Counted from the stretch's first letter, positions 26,301-34,325 are shown. The stretch: 64,000 nt of DNA from Bdellovibrionia bacterium (GCA_030427805.1 JAUICP010000001.1:620001-684000), one strand, 5' to 3'. Numbers and translations are program-made. Notes: a model not told the origin generated them from the sequence alone.

Positions 26301-26632
26301 AAATCGGACTCTTCGGGGCCAGTCTGGGTTGATACCGATGGACCCGGAGCAGTTTCTTCCTCATCTGTTTCTACGGTGGCATCTATTTCGATGGGCGCAG
26401 TTTCTGCTTCGTCACCAGAAGCTGCCGGCTCAGCTGCGGACTCGCCACCAAAGGTTTCGGTATTAATTCCTAGGTTACCGAGTAAGTCAGAAAGACTATC
26501 ACCGTCCTCTTGGGCTATTGCAGTTTGCGAAAAACTGAGCATTGCTATGACATATATATAGACAAGACTCTGAGCGATGAGTTTCACATCAAAGATCCTA
26601 ATCAGTTTTTTAAATAGAAAATTCGCAATCAT
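23333..26632 (-). CDS. Predicted exported Hsp100/Clp-like double AAA+ ATPase
   Basis: 1099 residues. The N-terminus has a long basic region, hydrophobic core (about 18-38) and AIA/Q cleavage site near 40, then an acidic, Pro/Ala-rich linker (about 45-135). AAA domain 1: Walker A GDAGQGKT (260-267), Walker B VIIAVD (333-338) where the catalytic Glu is replaced by Ile. Middle coiled coil about 463-550. AAA domain 2 is ClpB-like: ERYVGQ, Walker A GGSTKGKS (769-776), pore-loop-like NGYKDGE, Walker B INFDEID (834-840), sensor-1 N880, arginine finger FLRRL (951-955). Domain 2 should hydrolyse ATP; domain 1 may only bind it. An ATPase outside the cytoplasm would be remarkable; the signal could instead be a membrane anchor. 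Confidence 0.8.
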   Translation of the reverse strand: MIANFLFKKLIRIFDVKLIAQSLVYIYVIAMLSFSQTAIAQEDGDSLSDLLGNLGINTETFGGESAAEPAASGDEAETAPIEIDATVETDEEETAPGPSVSTQTGPEESDLIRELSPEVDLVDAPVIPPVAPQAVRQQGTSTVNGITLPQRAPEFRDFSSAPWRIANLPILIKIEKVNQQLETARANGQASEQVEEQGKRTLDKLKEQLKGVLIETFFDDLTEQVYFEQFTDRPFYRDEYIGSVATTLSSRQNPYFLVHGDAGQGKTLIPYEIANRIIEGNIPSRLRGRRVIRLDLEELSRDNHKLPKHLQKGDVNNRLIALTDELEEYQNDVIIAVDISNPALQRTHLDKVLTQISKNRNIPILLIGQETDNIFVKDGVQLTLESREQPHLSKDEVVDIIFRRVAPLEEEYGISVSREAIRDLVNVMELRIGAENFPGQAIEIVERAIHRRYENRISGKSERVQFLEREIAKLQLELAGLDNEQGPLADRERDKINANISQIREEMAAVEKWLEGYEEAFDFLQQNDDYISNTQNARSQAQRTRTQLEIRLAPYWTQLRLGLHMRISQFNDAKGLEFIEKLFEKSYELGMGDTGSQPIENAETNVTLLMQEYLSNETYPADVLDTIYQQIMGMLNAIFTEAFKGGYNVSYLGLTQTIQEADSRIAEARGHSQDVFGQLQEALGENWPEDMGPTLGRQELIETLARATNKSYESLISVFETPEDRLRRIEEAISERYVGQRHFVSAIMEMERNGRMSDKGPVYSAFFLGGSTKGKSELPKIIGDTLDPDCFFDFPIGQAKSEADINTYLGSPNGYKDGEGELYEAQEKCSEGVINFDEIDKVDPAILQSFFYPLLREGITRNKRGKRLDFRNFRIFMSANSLEQLLQMFPDLAESATAILNSEADPDSLEGRERYRALMFRALHSENSQEQTDSLRQMLEELDSGQYAQAFLRRLNYIGYANNFNDQDYKDLVRAIFVHDLGKALREYLRVDVRLSDSAIEHLAKLSINRTRDAANVASVLRNSVVGPIRNLLSQGSITRNDIIDFDFENDEFRLFKLDKDLNRIESESFGSLEARTPRYESAAYVPMTCEDIIGTLAQ

Positions 26633-26953
26633 TTCATATCCTAATATTCATTCTTATTCCTGAATCCTCGCTTCAATTGCAGCCCTTGTGCCGCTACTTA
26701 AAAAACGAAATCTAATATCTCGAAGATGGCTGTAAATTTTATGAAAGGAGTGACATTGATTGGCGCAGAACTGCGCAAATAGCGGATTGCACTATGGTTT
26801 TGGTTGCAAATTGGAACCAAAAATCGTCATCAAATGAAGTTTCTTTAATTTGAGAGCCTCATTGAATGGCATGTTCTGTGTAAATACTAGACACATTCGA
26901 AAATAAAAAGAGATCTACGGTTATTTCGTGACCTCTATTAAGGAGATTAAAAA
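26633..26953. promoter_or_regulatory. Divergent upstream region with two palindromes
   Basis: This 321-base gap separates the secreted AAA+ gene from the divergent helical-protein gene. It contains GCGCAG-AA-CTGCGC (26763-26776) and TTTTGGTT-N9-AACCAAAA (26798-26822), both perfect inverted repeats, and an AAGGAG ribosome site just before ATG 26954. No ORF of note. The palindromes are candidate operators that could coordinate the two divergent units. Confidence 0.4.
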
Positions 26954-28720
26954 ATGAAACTTACTCGACGAAATTTACGAGGCTTGCTTGCTCTAAAAAT
27001 CGCAGTTGCAAGTATTAGTATGGTAGCAAGTCATGCTGCCCACGCAGATACCCTTTCTTGTGAAGAAAGTGTTTCTGGAATTAGAAATTCTGTAATTGCA
27101 GAAATGACTGCAGAAGCTCCAGCTGGATCTGGTTCAGCTCTCGATGCTTTGATCGCAGATGCTGGTAATGATGGTGATCTTATGGCGGGCTTAGCCGGTG
27201 AAGATGGTGGAATGTGGGAAACAAATATTAATTTTGGAGATAGCACTGATACTTCAGAACTCGCTGCTGGTATGGAAGCACGGTATAGTTCTTCTCTTTT
27301 CTTACAAATTGATCAGGAATTGAGAAGATCTCGTGAGGAAGAAATTGCTGATCTAAGAAAAAAGTTAGCTGGTTTCAATGTCGCTGATCTCAGTACAATT
27401 GCTAAGATTGGTAAAGATACTTTAAGAAATTCTCAGGCCCATAGTTTTAACTCAGGAACATTAAATGAGGCACGAGAAGCGGATTTAGCTAATGCCAAGG
27501 CCATTAAAAGAGCTTTTGCTGAAATCAGTATTGTCTTAGAAAATGATATCGATACTTCAAACAGAGAAGCCATGCAGGAGGCGATCGATGCGCAATTGAA
27601 TCCAACTCGGGTTCAGGCAGCTAGAAATGGTCTTACATCTTTTATTCAAGGCGGCCAGGATGCTCTATCTAATATTATGGATTCTGCCAGCAAGATCAGA
27701 GTCACGATTCCTGGTACAGGAATGTTTAGGCGCACACAAGAAGTTGAGTTAACTGATGACGAAGCTGAAGCGATGTACAACGATCCAAATACTTCTGAAG
27801 AAGTTAAAGAAGAGATCTTCAATAAATTAAAAGTTAAGCGTGGCTCCCTTCTCGATTTCGTAAAAAATATTACAGTAAAAATTGGTGAAATGATTGATAA
27901 AGTTGACGAGGCTGCGGATCGATCAAAAGAAGAATATCGAAGAAGTATTATTCTTGAGCATCAACTCAATGATGATGTAAATGCCATTCGATTTGCCATT
28001 CACCAAGTCAATGAGGCAAAAACTAAAGTTGATGCGGCATTAGCAGCTCAGCCCCAGGGCGAGCAAGACCCAAGGCTTCTTGAAGTTGCAGGTCAGTATG
28101 GGCAAGCCCTTGAGCTTCTCAACCGTAGACTTCAAAGTCGAAGACTTCATATTCAACAAGAGCGATTGCGCAGAGAAGGTATGAAACAAGATTATGAAAT
28201 GTATGTTTCTCTTTCTATGGCCGCTCAAGAAGACCTCGAAGCCATTGAATTCCAAGTTGCTGCAAGTACGGCAAGAGCCCTTGGTGGAAGTATTGCTCGC
28301 GAATTGGCTGAGACATCTGATCATATGTCTGGTCTCGCCCATAGAATGACTGAAGATGTGGCGCAGTTTAACCACGAAACAAATATGCGAGTTCGCACCA
28401 TGGTATTTGACCGATCTGATGCCATTGAGAGAGTGGAAGAACAGATCGCTAGCCACCAAAGACGTCTTACTGAACTTGCCCAGAATGATGACGTCATTGC
28501 TGAGCGCATGTCTACATTTGATGCTAGGCAAGCCGGTGTCGATGAAGCAATTCACCAGATCGCTCAAGTTGGCGTGACTGCTGATGTTAGTGACTTCAAC
28601 TTTTCAGCTGAAGAGAATGCAGCGGGAGTTGGACCTGAAGAAGATGCAATGTTCGCCGATGTTGAAGAGGGTCTTGAGGCCGTTGAAGCTGATACGTCTG
28701 AAAGATCTGGAAGCCTCTAA
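26954..28720 (+). CDS. Exported helical protein divergent from the AAA+ gene
   Basis: 588 residues with signal peptide (LLALKIAVASISMVASHAAHA/D, cleavage near 31). After an Ala/Gly/acidic stretch (about 45-95) the chain is long charged helices with coiled-coil character to about 550, then an acidic tail. The only cysteine is in SCEESV (C36), five residues into the mature protein. No motif proves a function. The spacing of helices around LNRRLQSRRL and the following Gln-rich helix faintly recalls TelA-type helical proteins, but I would not name it so. Strong AAGGAG start and a strong terminator imply a well-expressed single-gene unit. Confidence 0.65.
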   Translation: MKLTRRNLRGLLALKIAVASISMVASHAAHADTLSCEESVSGIRNSVIAEMTAEAPAGSGSALDALIADAGNDGDLMAGLAGEDGGMWETNINFGDSTDTSELAAGMEARYSSSLFLQIDQELRRSREEEIADLRKKLAGFNVADLSTIAKIGKDTLRNSQAHSFNSGTLNEAREADLANAKAIKRAFAEISIVLENDIDTSNREAMQEAIDAQLNPTRVQAARNGLTSFIQGGQDALSNIMDSASKIRVTIPGTGMFRRTQEVELTDDEAEAMYNDPNTSEEVKEEIFNKLKVKRGSLLDFVKNITVKIGEMIDKVDEAADRSKEEYRRSIILEHQLNDDVNAIRFAIHQVNEAKTKVDAALAAQPQGEQDPRLLEVAGQYGQALELLNRRLQSRRLHIQQERLRREGMKQDYEMYVSLSMAAQEDLEAIEFQVAASTARALGGSIARELAETSDHMSGLAHRMTEDVAQFNHETNMRVRTMVFDRSDAIERVEEQIASHQRRLTELAQNDDVIAERMSTFDARQAGVDEAIHQIAQVGVTADVSDFNFSAEENAAGVGPEEDAMFADVEEGLEAVEADTSERSGSL

Positions 28721-28760
28721 ATCGAGTCCTAGTTAATCTCTTTATATGTATTTCGAAGAA

Positions 28761-28788
28761 AACCCACCTTACGAGGTGGGTTTTTTTT
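28761..28788 (+). terminator. Rho-independent terminator
   Basis: Perfect 9-bp stem AACCCACCT/AGGTGGGTT (28761-28769, 28774-28782) with loop TACG and a run of eight T (28781-28788). It ends the 588-residue secreted-protein gene. Confidence 0.9.
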
Positions 28789-28810
28789 ATTTATTTGGTA
28801 TTCTCAGTGG

Positions 28811-29563
28811 ATGAATCGTTTTTTTATAGTGGGGGACGGTCTCAATGATGAGGTCCTCATTAAAAATTCAATCAATAGAGGTTTGCTCGTAGATACAGAA
28901 GCTGAAGCCGACTTTGTGATTAAAAACTACGATGATCAACTCGAACTCATTGATAAGAGTTTAAATATGAGCCTTAGCCATCCACTATTCTCTAAGGGCT
29001 TTAGTCATCGTTTGAAAACCCTCAATAAAACAGAGCCACTTATTAAAGCCATTTCCAAATTGGAAAGTGGAAGTCGAATTGGAGACTTCACCTTTGGTCT
29101 AGGTGCTGACAGTTTGGCAATGGCCGCAAAGGGATTTAATGTTCTTGCTTTTGAGCGCTCTCCCATTCTCTTTGTCTTTAACTCGATCGCCCTGCAAAGG
29201 GGACCTGAGAAGGGCTTTCCATTCAGTGCTAAAATCAATTACTTCTTTGCAGACGCCAAAGAAGCCTGTCAGACCTGGAAAAACCAGGGAGTTTTTGAGG
29301 GCTTTGAAGCCCCAGAAATCATTTATTTGGACCCGATGTTTGTAGAAAAGAAGAAATCAGCCCTTCCGGGTAAAGAAATGCAAATTCTAAAAAATCTGGT
29401 GGGCGGAGATCTTGATAAAGATGAACTCTTCACTATGGCACTGGATGTGTGCAAAAATAGAGTTTTATATAAAAGACCCCTTCATGCTCCGCAAATTAAT
29501 GATGGACCTCAGCACATTTTTAAAGGAAAATCACACAAGATAGAGATGTATTTGAGGAACTAG
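28811..29563 (+). CDS. rsmJ: 16S rRNA m2G1516 methyltransferase (RsmJ-like)
   Basis: Class I SAM methyltransferase of the RsmJ family, modifying guanine near the 3' end of 16S rRNA. The SAM site reads IGDFTFGLGADSLAMA, and the family's YLDPMF catalytic motif is followed by KKKSALPGKEMQ, LVGGDLD, VLYKRPLHAP and a terminal KSHKIEMY, all characteristic RsmJ blocks. Length 250 is normal. It starts shortly after the terminator and is followed 8 bases later by a Na/Pi-cotransporter-like gene. Confidence 0.9.
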   Translation: MNRFFIVGDGLNDEVLIKNSINRGLLVDTEAEADFVIKNYDDQLELIDKSLNMSLSHPLFSKGFSHRLKTLNKTEPLIKAISKLESGSRIGDFTFGLGADSLAMAAKGFNVLAFERSPILFVFNSIALQRGPEKGFPFSAKINYFFADAKEACQTWKNQGVFEGFEAPEIIYLDPMFVEKKKSALPGKEMQILKNLVGGDLDKDELFTMALDVCKNRVLYKRPLHAPQINDGPQHIFKGKSHKIEMYLRN

Positions 29564-29571
29564 AGTTTACT

Positions 29572-31206
29572 TTGGATTATTACTACAACTCGCTCATACC
29601 AATCGTTTTACTAGGGACTTTTTGGCTTAATCGCGCCCTTTTAACCTCTCACTTTCAACAAAGTCTTTCTTCGTTTGTTCGATGGCTCGTACAGCATATT
29701 TCCGATAGCGCTTTGGGCTCTCTCTTTGTGGGAATGGCCATGAGTTTGTGCGCTTTTTCGCGAAGTCAGACCAAACTTATGATTTTTGGTTTTATTAATT
29801 CCGGTGTGGTTTCAGCTAAGCAAGCCATGAGCCTTTTGCTCGGTGCTACTTTTGGTGGTGTACTCATTCTTTGGCTCTATCAACTCTACGGAATTTCCAT
29901 GGGCCTTGTTTTTTGTACTCTGGGATTAGTGGGCCTGATTTCTATGAGTGGTCGCCGCTTTAAAGCCCTTTTTCTTAGCTTTTTTCACTTTGGTTTCGTT
30001 TTAATCGTCTTGTACTATCTTTTAGAGCCTGGGATTTTTGCAGAGTTTTTTAACGAGCTTTACTTTTTACCTCTCGTGGTTTTTATAGCCCTCATACTTT
30101 CAGGTTTTTCAAAGTCAGAACAGGTGGGAATAGTTTTTACTCTCACGGCCCTGTCTTCTGGAGTCGTCAGCGAGCTAGCCATTATTTTAGCTCTTTTCGC
30201 CTCGCACCTAGGACCAATGATTCCCCAGTTTTTCAAGTTGAGGCAGGGGAGAAGAATTACAAAGAGAATCTTTCTTTTTAACTTCATGATTCTGGTTTTT
30301 GGTTTCAGTTTCTTTTCAGTTCTTTATTTCACGGGAATCAGTCACAGTCTTTATAAGTATGTTAGCTATTATTTTTACGAACAGGTTTCGATTTCCACCC
30401 AAGCGATCTTCTACATCGCTTTTGTCGAGACCCTGGCCTATCTGATTCCGAGTCTAATTCTTCTCTTGCTGAGACCCGTGTTCGAAAATATTTTTGATAA
30501 AATCATTCCTGACTTAAAAAAGAAGCAGGTGCAAAAGTTAGAAGATTTTGGCAATCCAAGTGATCTTCCTCCCTCCCTCGCCACAGAACTGGTTAATCAA
30601 GAAGTCATTAAAATGGCGGCTATGATTCATCGCTTGATTGAACTCTCCCAAGAGTGTTTGGTTTCTCCTAATTTTCAGCAGGATCTTTTTGATAAAGTAG
30701 AAAAATACGAAAAGATCACTGACAATGTGAAGCGTGAAATCACTAGTTTTTCTCAAGGGGTTTTAGAGCAGAGTCTCCATTCTTCACAAAGTGTTTCTTT
30801 GACCAGAAATATGCGCATTGCCGATATGTTAGAAGGATTGGCCGATTCCTGTAGAAACCTCTGTCGCTCAAAAAAAATTATCTGTGAACAAGATCTCCAT
30901 TTTGATTCTGAATGGAATGGAGAGGTCAGTAAGACTTTAGAGAGAATTCTTCAGACCTACGAATCTATCTTCACCAGCATGACCGAAAAAACTGAAGTTG
31001 ACCTCAAAGAGTATAAAGTCACCTTTGAAGAGTTAGGTAAAATAACCGAGGACTTGCGCACGGATTGGCAGGAGCGTTTTCGAGGGAGCGAAAAGTCAGA
31101 AGGTGAAAATCTAGTTCTGTGGCGCTTGAGCTATAGTTTTCGCGATATGATCGGACAATTAGAAAACCTCATTGAAGCTTGGATCGGGCAAAAGCTCAAT
31201 TACTGA
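29572..31206 (+). CDS. Na/Pi-cotransporter-like membrane protein with PhoU-like C-terminus
   Basis: 544 residues. The first 300 hold eight or nine hydrophobic segments with two related halves: SRSQTKLMIFGFINSG...LLGATFGG and ALSSGVVSELAIILALFASHLGP, which match the repeat layout of the NptA/YjbB Na+-dependent phosphate transporter family, though the QSS and GANIGTT signatures are degraded. The last 200 residues are helical and PhoU-like. TTG start at 29572. It may regulate or transport phosphate or another anion; the loss of signatures argues for a changed substrate. The 3' end overlaps the next gene by 7 bases tail to tail. Confidence 0.65.
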   Translation: MDYYYNSLIPIVLLGTFWLNRALLTSHFQQSLSSFVRWLVQHISDSALGSLFVGMAMSLCAFSRSQTKLMIFGFINSGVVSAKQAMSLLLGATFGGVLILWLYQLYGISMGLVFCTLGLVGLISMSGRRFKALFLSFFHFGFVLIVLYYLLEPGIFAEFFNELYFLPLVVFIALILSGFSKSEQVGIVFTLTALSSGVVSELAIILALFASHLGPMIPQFFKLRQGRRITKRIFLFNFMILVFGFSFFSVLYFTGISHSLYKYVSYYFYEQVSISTQAIFYIAFVETLAYLIPSLILLLLRPVFENIFDKIIPDLKKKQVQKLEDFGNPSDLPPSLATELVNQEVIKMAAMIHRLIELSQECLVSPNFQQDLFDKVEKYEKITDNVKREITSFSQGVLEQSLHSSQSVSLTRNMRIADMLEGLADSCRNLCRSKKIICEQDLHFDSEWNGEVSKTLERILQTYESIFTSMTEKTEVDLKEYKVTFEELGKITEDLRTDWQERFRGSEKSEGENLVLWRLSYSFRDMIGQLENLIEAWIGQKLNY

Positions 31207-32036
31207 AGTTCTTTAGAGTTGAGGTGTTCGTAAAGTAGGGCGAGTCGTGAGGGGGCTTGTTGATAATCCACAAAAGAAAAATAGCGTTTGAGATCTAAAA
31301 GGGCTTCTTTGTGGAGTCCCATTTCGTAATGAACCAGGGCCCGTTCGGCAATGAGTCCTAGGGACTCAGGTTTTAAGGTCATTCGAATATTCTGCAGGCT
31401 TCGCCAAGAATCAAAACGCGAATTCGCTTTTAATCGCGATTGAATTTGCGCTATGTAGTGATCTAGAAATTCTGCGGACGACATCCCTGCCATAAGGTGG
31501 GAGTCATTGATGTCTAATTCACTGTAGTACTTATTTATAATTTGCAGCATATCTTCGGTTTCAAGCTCTCGGCCCATTTGACTGAGATCTACGTAGAAAG
31601 TGTGACCGTCCTCATAAAACTTGAGGTAACAGGGAGGGTAGAGATTAAGAAATTCTGCTTTAATATTTAATGCCTCACAGAGAATAAAATAAAGGCCGCA
31701 AGTAATATCGAGAGTTCCTGTCTTTTTAGTTAGACAGTTATCCAATAAATGTGTCGAAACACTAAAATTTTCGTTGAGTGGTTCGTTCGTTATCTTGTAA
31801 TTCTTGTCCAAGAAAAAGAGTCGAGAGAGCTTGTGAACTTTTTCACTCAAAGATTCGTCCAAAGAAATTTGTGAACGGATATCAAAAATCAAAAACTGAA
31901 CTCTGCGCTTCAATTGCGAGAGGTCGCAATCACTATTGAGGTGAGCTGCGATTTCGCAAAGGCTTTGTGCAAAGATAGAAATCTCAAATCTTTGATTTTC
32001 TTGGTTAATTTCTGGACTTAAGCCGTTCATAGTCAT
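31200..32036 (-). CDS. SirB1-family transglutaminase-like protein with TPR tail
   Basis: 278 residues. The middle (NENFSVSTHLLDNCLTKKTGTLDITCGLYF, read in parts) follows the SirB1 pattern in which a short loop, the Gly-rich turn and a Leu/Cys-rich helix precede a lost or altered transglutaminase core; PPCYLKFYEDGHTFYVDL fits the PxHFLxR...DP strand region. The C-terminal ALVHYEMGLHKEALLDLKRYF is a TPR-like hairpin, also usual in SirB1 proteins. The biochemical role of this family is not established. Cytoplasmic, no signal peptide. Confidence 0.65.
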   Translation of the reverse strand: MTMNGLSPEINQENQRFEISIFAQSLCEIAAHLNSDCDLSQLKRRVQFLIFDIRSQISLDESLSEKVHKLSRLFFLDKNYKITNEPLNENFSVSTHLLDNCLTKKTGTLDITCGLYFILCEALNIKAEFLNLYPPCYLKFYEDGHTFYVDLSQMGRELETEDMLQIINKYYSELDINDSHLMAGMSSAEFLDHYIAQIQSRLKANSRFDSWRSLQNIRMTLKPESLGLIAERALVHYEMGLHKEALLDLKRYFSFVDYQQAPSRLALLYEHLNSKELQ

Positions 32037-32130
32037 TCAGCATTATCAGCTCCAGGGCCTGTTTCAAGACAAAAAAAGATAGTTTTCAGTAAGCGTTGAC
32101 AGGAAATAACAGATTTCCGCAGAATAGATT

Positions 32131-33039
32131 GTGGCCGAGCACAATGACACCGAAATTTTGAAGCAAAAGATACGCGATTTAGAGGCGGAACTCGCCGATC
32201 GAAATCGTGATATCGAGCTCTTTCGAAAAGAGCTTTCCGATGCCAATGTAAAAATAGAAAAGTTTTTGCGTCAGGTTGAAAAAGAAGTGGAGAAGGCGGC
32301 CCAAATTCAGAAGTACATGGTGCCCAAAGAAATCCCTAATATTCCCGGTTTTGAATTCTCAACAAAGTTTTTACCGAGTGCCATATCTGGTGGGGATTAC
32401 TACGATATTTTTGAACACGATGAAAAGTTTCGCTTTGGTATAGTGATGGCCAGTGCCTCTGGCTACAGTATGAGTGCCTTGTTTTTATCAGTACTTTTAA
32501 AAATGACAGGGCAACTTGCTGCGCGGCGGGGGCAAGAGCCCGATGAGTTGATCCGAGCTTTAGTGGACGATTTAAGGCCGCAAATGAATCCCAATGACTC
32601 AGCACACCTATTTTATGGAGTCGTCGATCGAAGGCATTTTCATATTGAGGTGTGTCAGGCTGGGGGCCTAGCCCTTGTTCACCATGACATTACGAGTAAT
32701 CAAGTGAGCCAAATTCTGAAGCCAACTCCCGTTCTGACCAAGGACTCCAAATTAGAAACAGAAACCAAAAAGGTGACCTTGAATCCAAGGGATCGACTTT
32801 TGTTTGCTTCCATAGGTGTTATTGAAGCACAAAATCAGGCGGGTGAGTCGTTTGGGATCGAGCGGCTCTTTCAAATATTGCTTTCTAAACCTAAGGCGGA
32901 CGTCCACGATATCCGCAATGAGGTTTTCTTTCAGCTTTCCCAGTTCACAGGTCAAAAAGACCAGATTAAGAGGGATCAAACTCTCGTGGTTATGGAAGTG
33001 AAGGATAGAGTGATAAAATTGGCCACAAGTAGAAATTAG
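32131..33039 (+). CDS. SpoIIE/RsbU-type PP2C-like phosphatase, probably inactive
   Basis: A coiled coil (residues about 5-58) leads into a SpoIIE domain: AAQIQKYMVPK, ISGGDYYD (86-92), then the core. In active RsbU proteins metal-binding Asp residues follow in DVSGHG and DG motifs; here those positions read MASASGYS (106-113) and FASIGVIEA, and the last DD(I)T is RDQT. So one metal site seems retained and the others lost. It could be a regulatory pseudo-phosphatase in a partner-switch pathway. GTG start at 32131. No anti-sigma or STAS gene is adjacent. Confidence 0.75.
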   Translation: MAEHNDTEILKQKIRDLEAELADRNRDIELFRKELSDANVKIEKFLRQVEKEVEKAAQIQKYMVPKEIPNIPGFEFSTKFLPSAISGGDYYDIFEHDEKFRFGIVMASASGYSMSALFLSVLLKMTGQLAARRGQEPDELIRALVDDLRPQMNPNDSAHLFYGVVDRRHFHIEVCQAGGLALVHHDITSNQVSQILKPTPVLTKDSKLETETKKVTLNPRDRLLFASIGVIEAQNQAGESFGIERLFQILLSKPKADVHDIRNEVFFQLSQFTGQKDQIKRDQTLVVMEVKDRVIKLATSRN

Positions 33040-33127
33040 TTGGTTAAGCAAAGCGTTATCACATCACAAGATCATTAGTATCTGATAGAAATCGCAAACG
33101 AAGTAAGCAGTGAGAAAGGATGTAGAA

Positions 33128-34261
33128 ATGGCCGAAGTCTATGAAGGCGCATTGGATAGAGGACTTGAAGGTGTTGTTGCCTGTACGACAGGGATCTCTT
33201 CGATAGTGGATGCAACTCTTTGTTATAGAGGTTACACCATTGAAGATTTAGCAGCGAACTCAACTTATGAAGAAGTTGTATTTCTACTGTGGAATAACAG
33301 ATTTCCAAAAAAAGATGAGTTTACTCAATTCGTAAAAGATCTCAGACAAGAATGTGTTCTTCCTGCTGAATTTATGTCTTTGCTTAAATCTCTTCCCTAT
33401 CAAGGTGTCCATCCAATGACTTGGATGGAAACTGCGACTTCTTTGTTGAGTCATTTCGACAAAGAAAGCCAGGATAGTTCGGATGAAGCTAATATGCGTA
33501 AAGCGATTCGCCTCACTGCTAAGATGCCACTTCTCGTTTCTGCTCTCGAATGTATTCGCAATGGAAAAGATCCAAAAGCTGTAAACCCAGAGAAGAGTAT
33601 TGCTTGGAATTTTCTTTATACCTTAACTGGCCAAGAACCTGATCCTGAAGCGGTTAAAGTATTTGATACGTGTTTGATTCTTCACGCCGATCACGAACTC
33701 AACTGTTCAGCCTTTTCGGCTCGTGTCGTTGCGTCCTCATTAAGTGATGTTTATTCGGCAGTCGTAAGTGGAATCGCGGCTCTTAAAGGCCCTCTTCACG
33801 GTGGCGCTAACGAGCAGGTGATGAGAATGCTAACCAATATCGGTACTGTTGAAAAAGCGACCGAGTGGGTAAAGGAAGCTCTCGCTAATAAAGAAAAGAT
33901 CATGGGCTTTGGTCATCGTGTTTATAAAAACGGTGACCCTCGTGCAAAAATTCTCAGAAGCATGAGCGAAAGCCTTACGAAAAAAGCGGGTCACCCTGAG
34001 TGGTATGACATGTCTAAGGTTATCGATGATACTGTTCAAAGCGAAAAGGGACTTCTACCAAACGTGGATTTCTATTCGGCGACGACTTACTACAGTCTTG
34101 GAATTCCAATCGATTTATTTACTCCGATTTTTGCTGCCGCTAGAGTATCTGGCTGGCTTGCCCATATTCTTGAGCAGTGGCAAAACAATCGAATTTACCG
34201 TCCACGTGGTAAGTGGAATGGAAACGAAGGCCTCAAGTATACTCCGATTGAAAGTCGTTAG
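33128..34261 (+). CDS. gltA: Citrate synthase
   Basis: Condenses acetyl-CoA and oxaloacetate in the TCA cycle. The 377-residue chain is the short form (like CitZ), with GISSIVDATLCYRGY, ILHADHELNCS, GPLHGGANE, GFGHRVYKNGDPRA and LPNVDFYS carrying the two catalytic His and the Asp. Methylcitrate synthase is an alternative for short forms, but no prp genes are nearby. ATG 33128 after AAAGGA is preferred over GTG 33110. A strong terminator follows. Confidence 0.93.
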   Translation: MAEVYEGALDRGLEGVVACTTGISSIVDATLCYRGYTIEDLAANSTYEEVVFLLWNNRFPKKDEFTQFVKDLRQECVLPAEFMSLLKSLPYQGVHPMTWMETATSLLSHFDKESQDSSDEANMRKAIRLTAKMPLLVSALECIRNGKDPKAVNPEKSIAWNFLYTLTGQEPDPEAVKVFDTCLILHADHELNCSAFSARVVASSLSDVYSAVVSGIAALKGPLHGGANEQVMRMLTNIGTVEKATEWVKEALANKEKIMGFGHRVYKNGDPRAKILRSMSESLTKKAGHPEWYDMSKVIDDTVQSEKGLLPNVDFYSATTYYSLGIPIDLFTPIFAAARVSGWLAHILEQWQNNRIYRPRGKWNGNEGLKYTPIESR

Positions 34262-34292
34262 TATTCCAGCGCAATTTTATCAGTAATTCCAT

Positions 34293-34325
34293 AAAGGCAG
34301 AGCTAGACTCTGCCTTTGTTTTTTT
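34293..34325 (+). terminator. Rho-independent terminator of gltA
   Basis: Perfect 10-bp stem AAAGGCAGAG/CTCTGCCTTT (34293-34302, 34308-34317) with loop CTAGA, followed by a T-rich run after a single G. Confidence 0.88.

Noticed and set aside
26100-26561. 153-codon open frame opposite the AAA+ signal/linker region
   Set aside because: Reflects the Ala/Glu/Pro-rich linker on the other strand; Ser/Gly/Ala-rich product without motifs.
26954-28720. Calling the secreted helical protein TelA
   Set aside because: Only a loose helix-spacing resemblance; a profile search against the TelA family (PF05816) would be needed, and the signal peptide argues against it.
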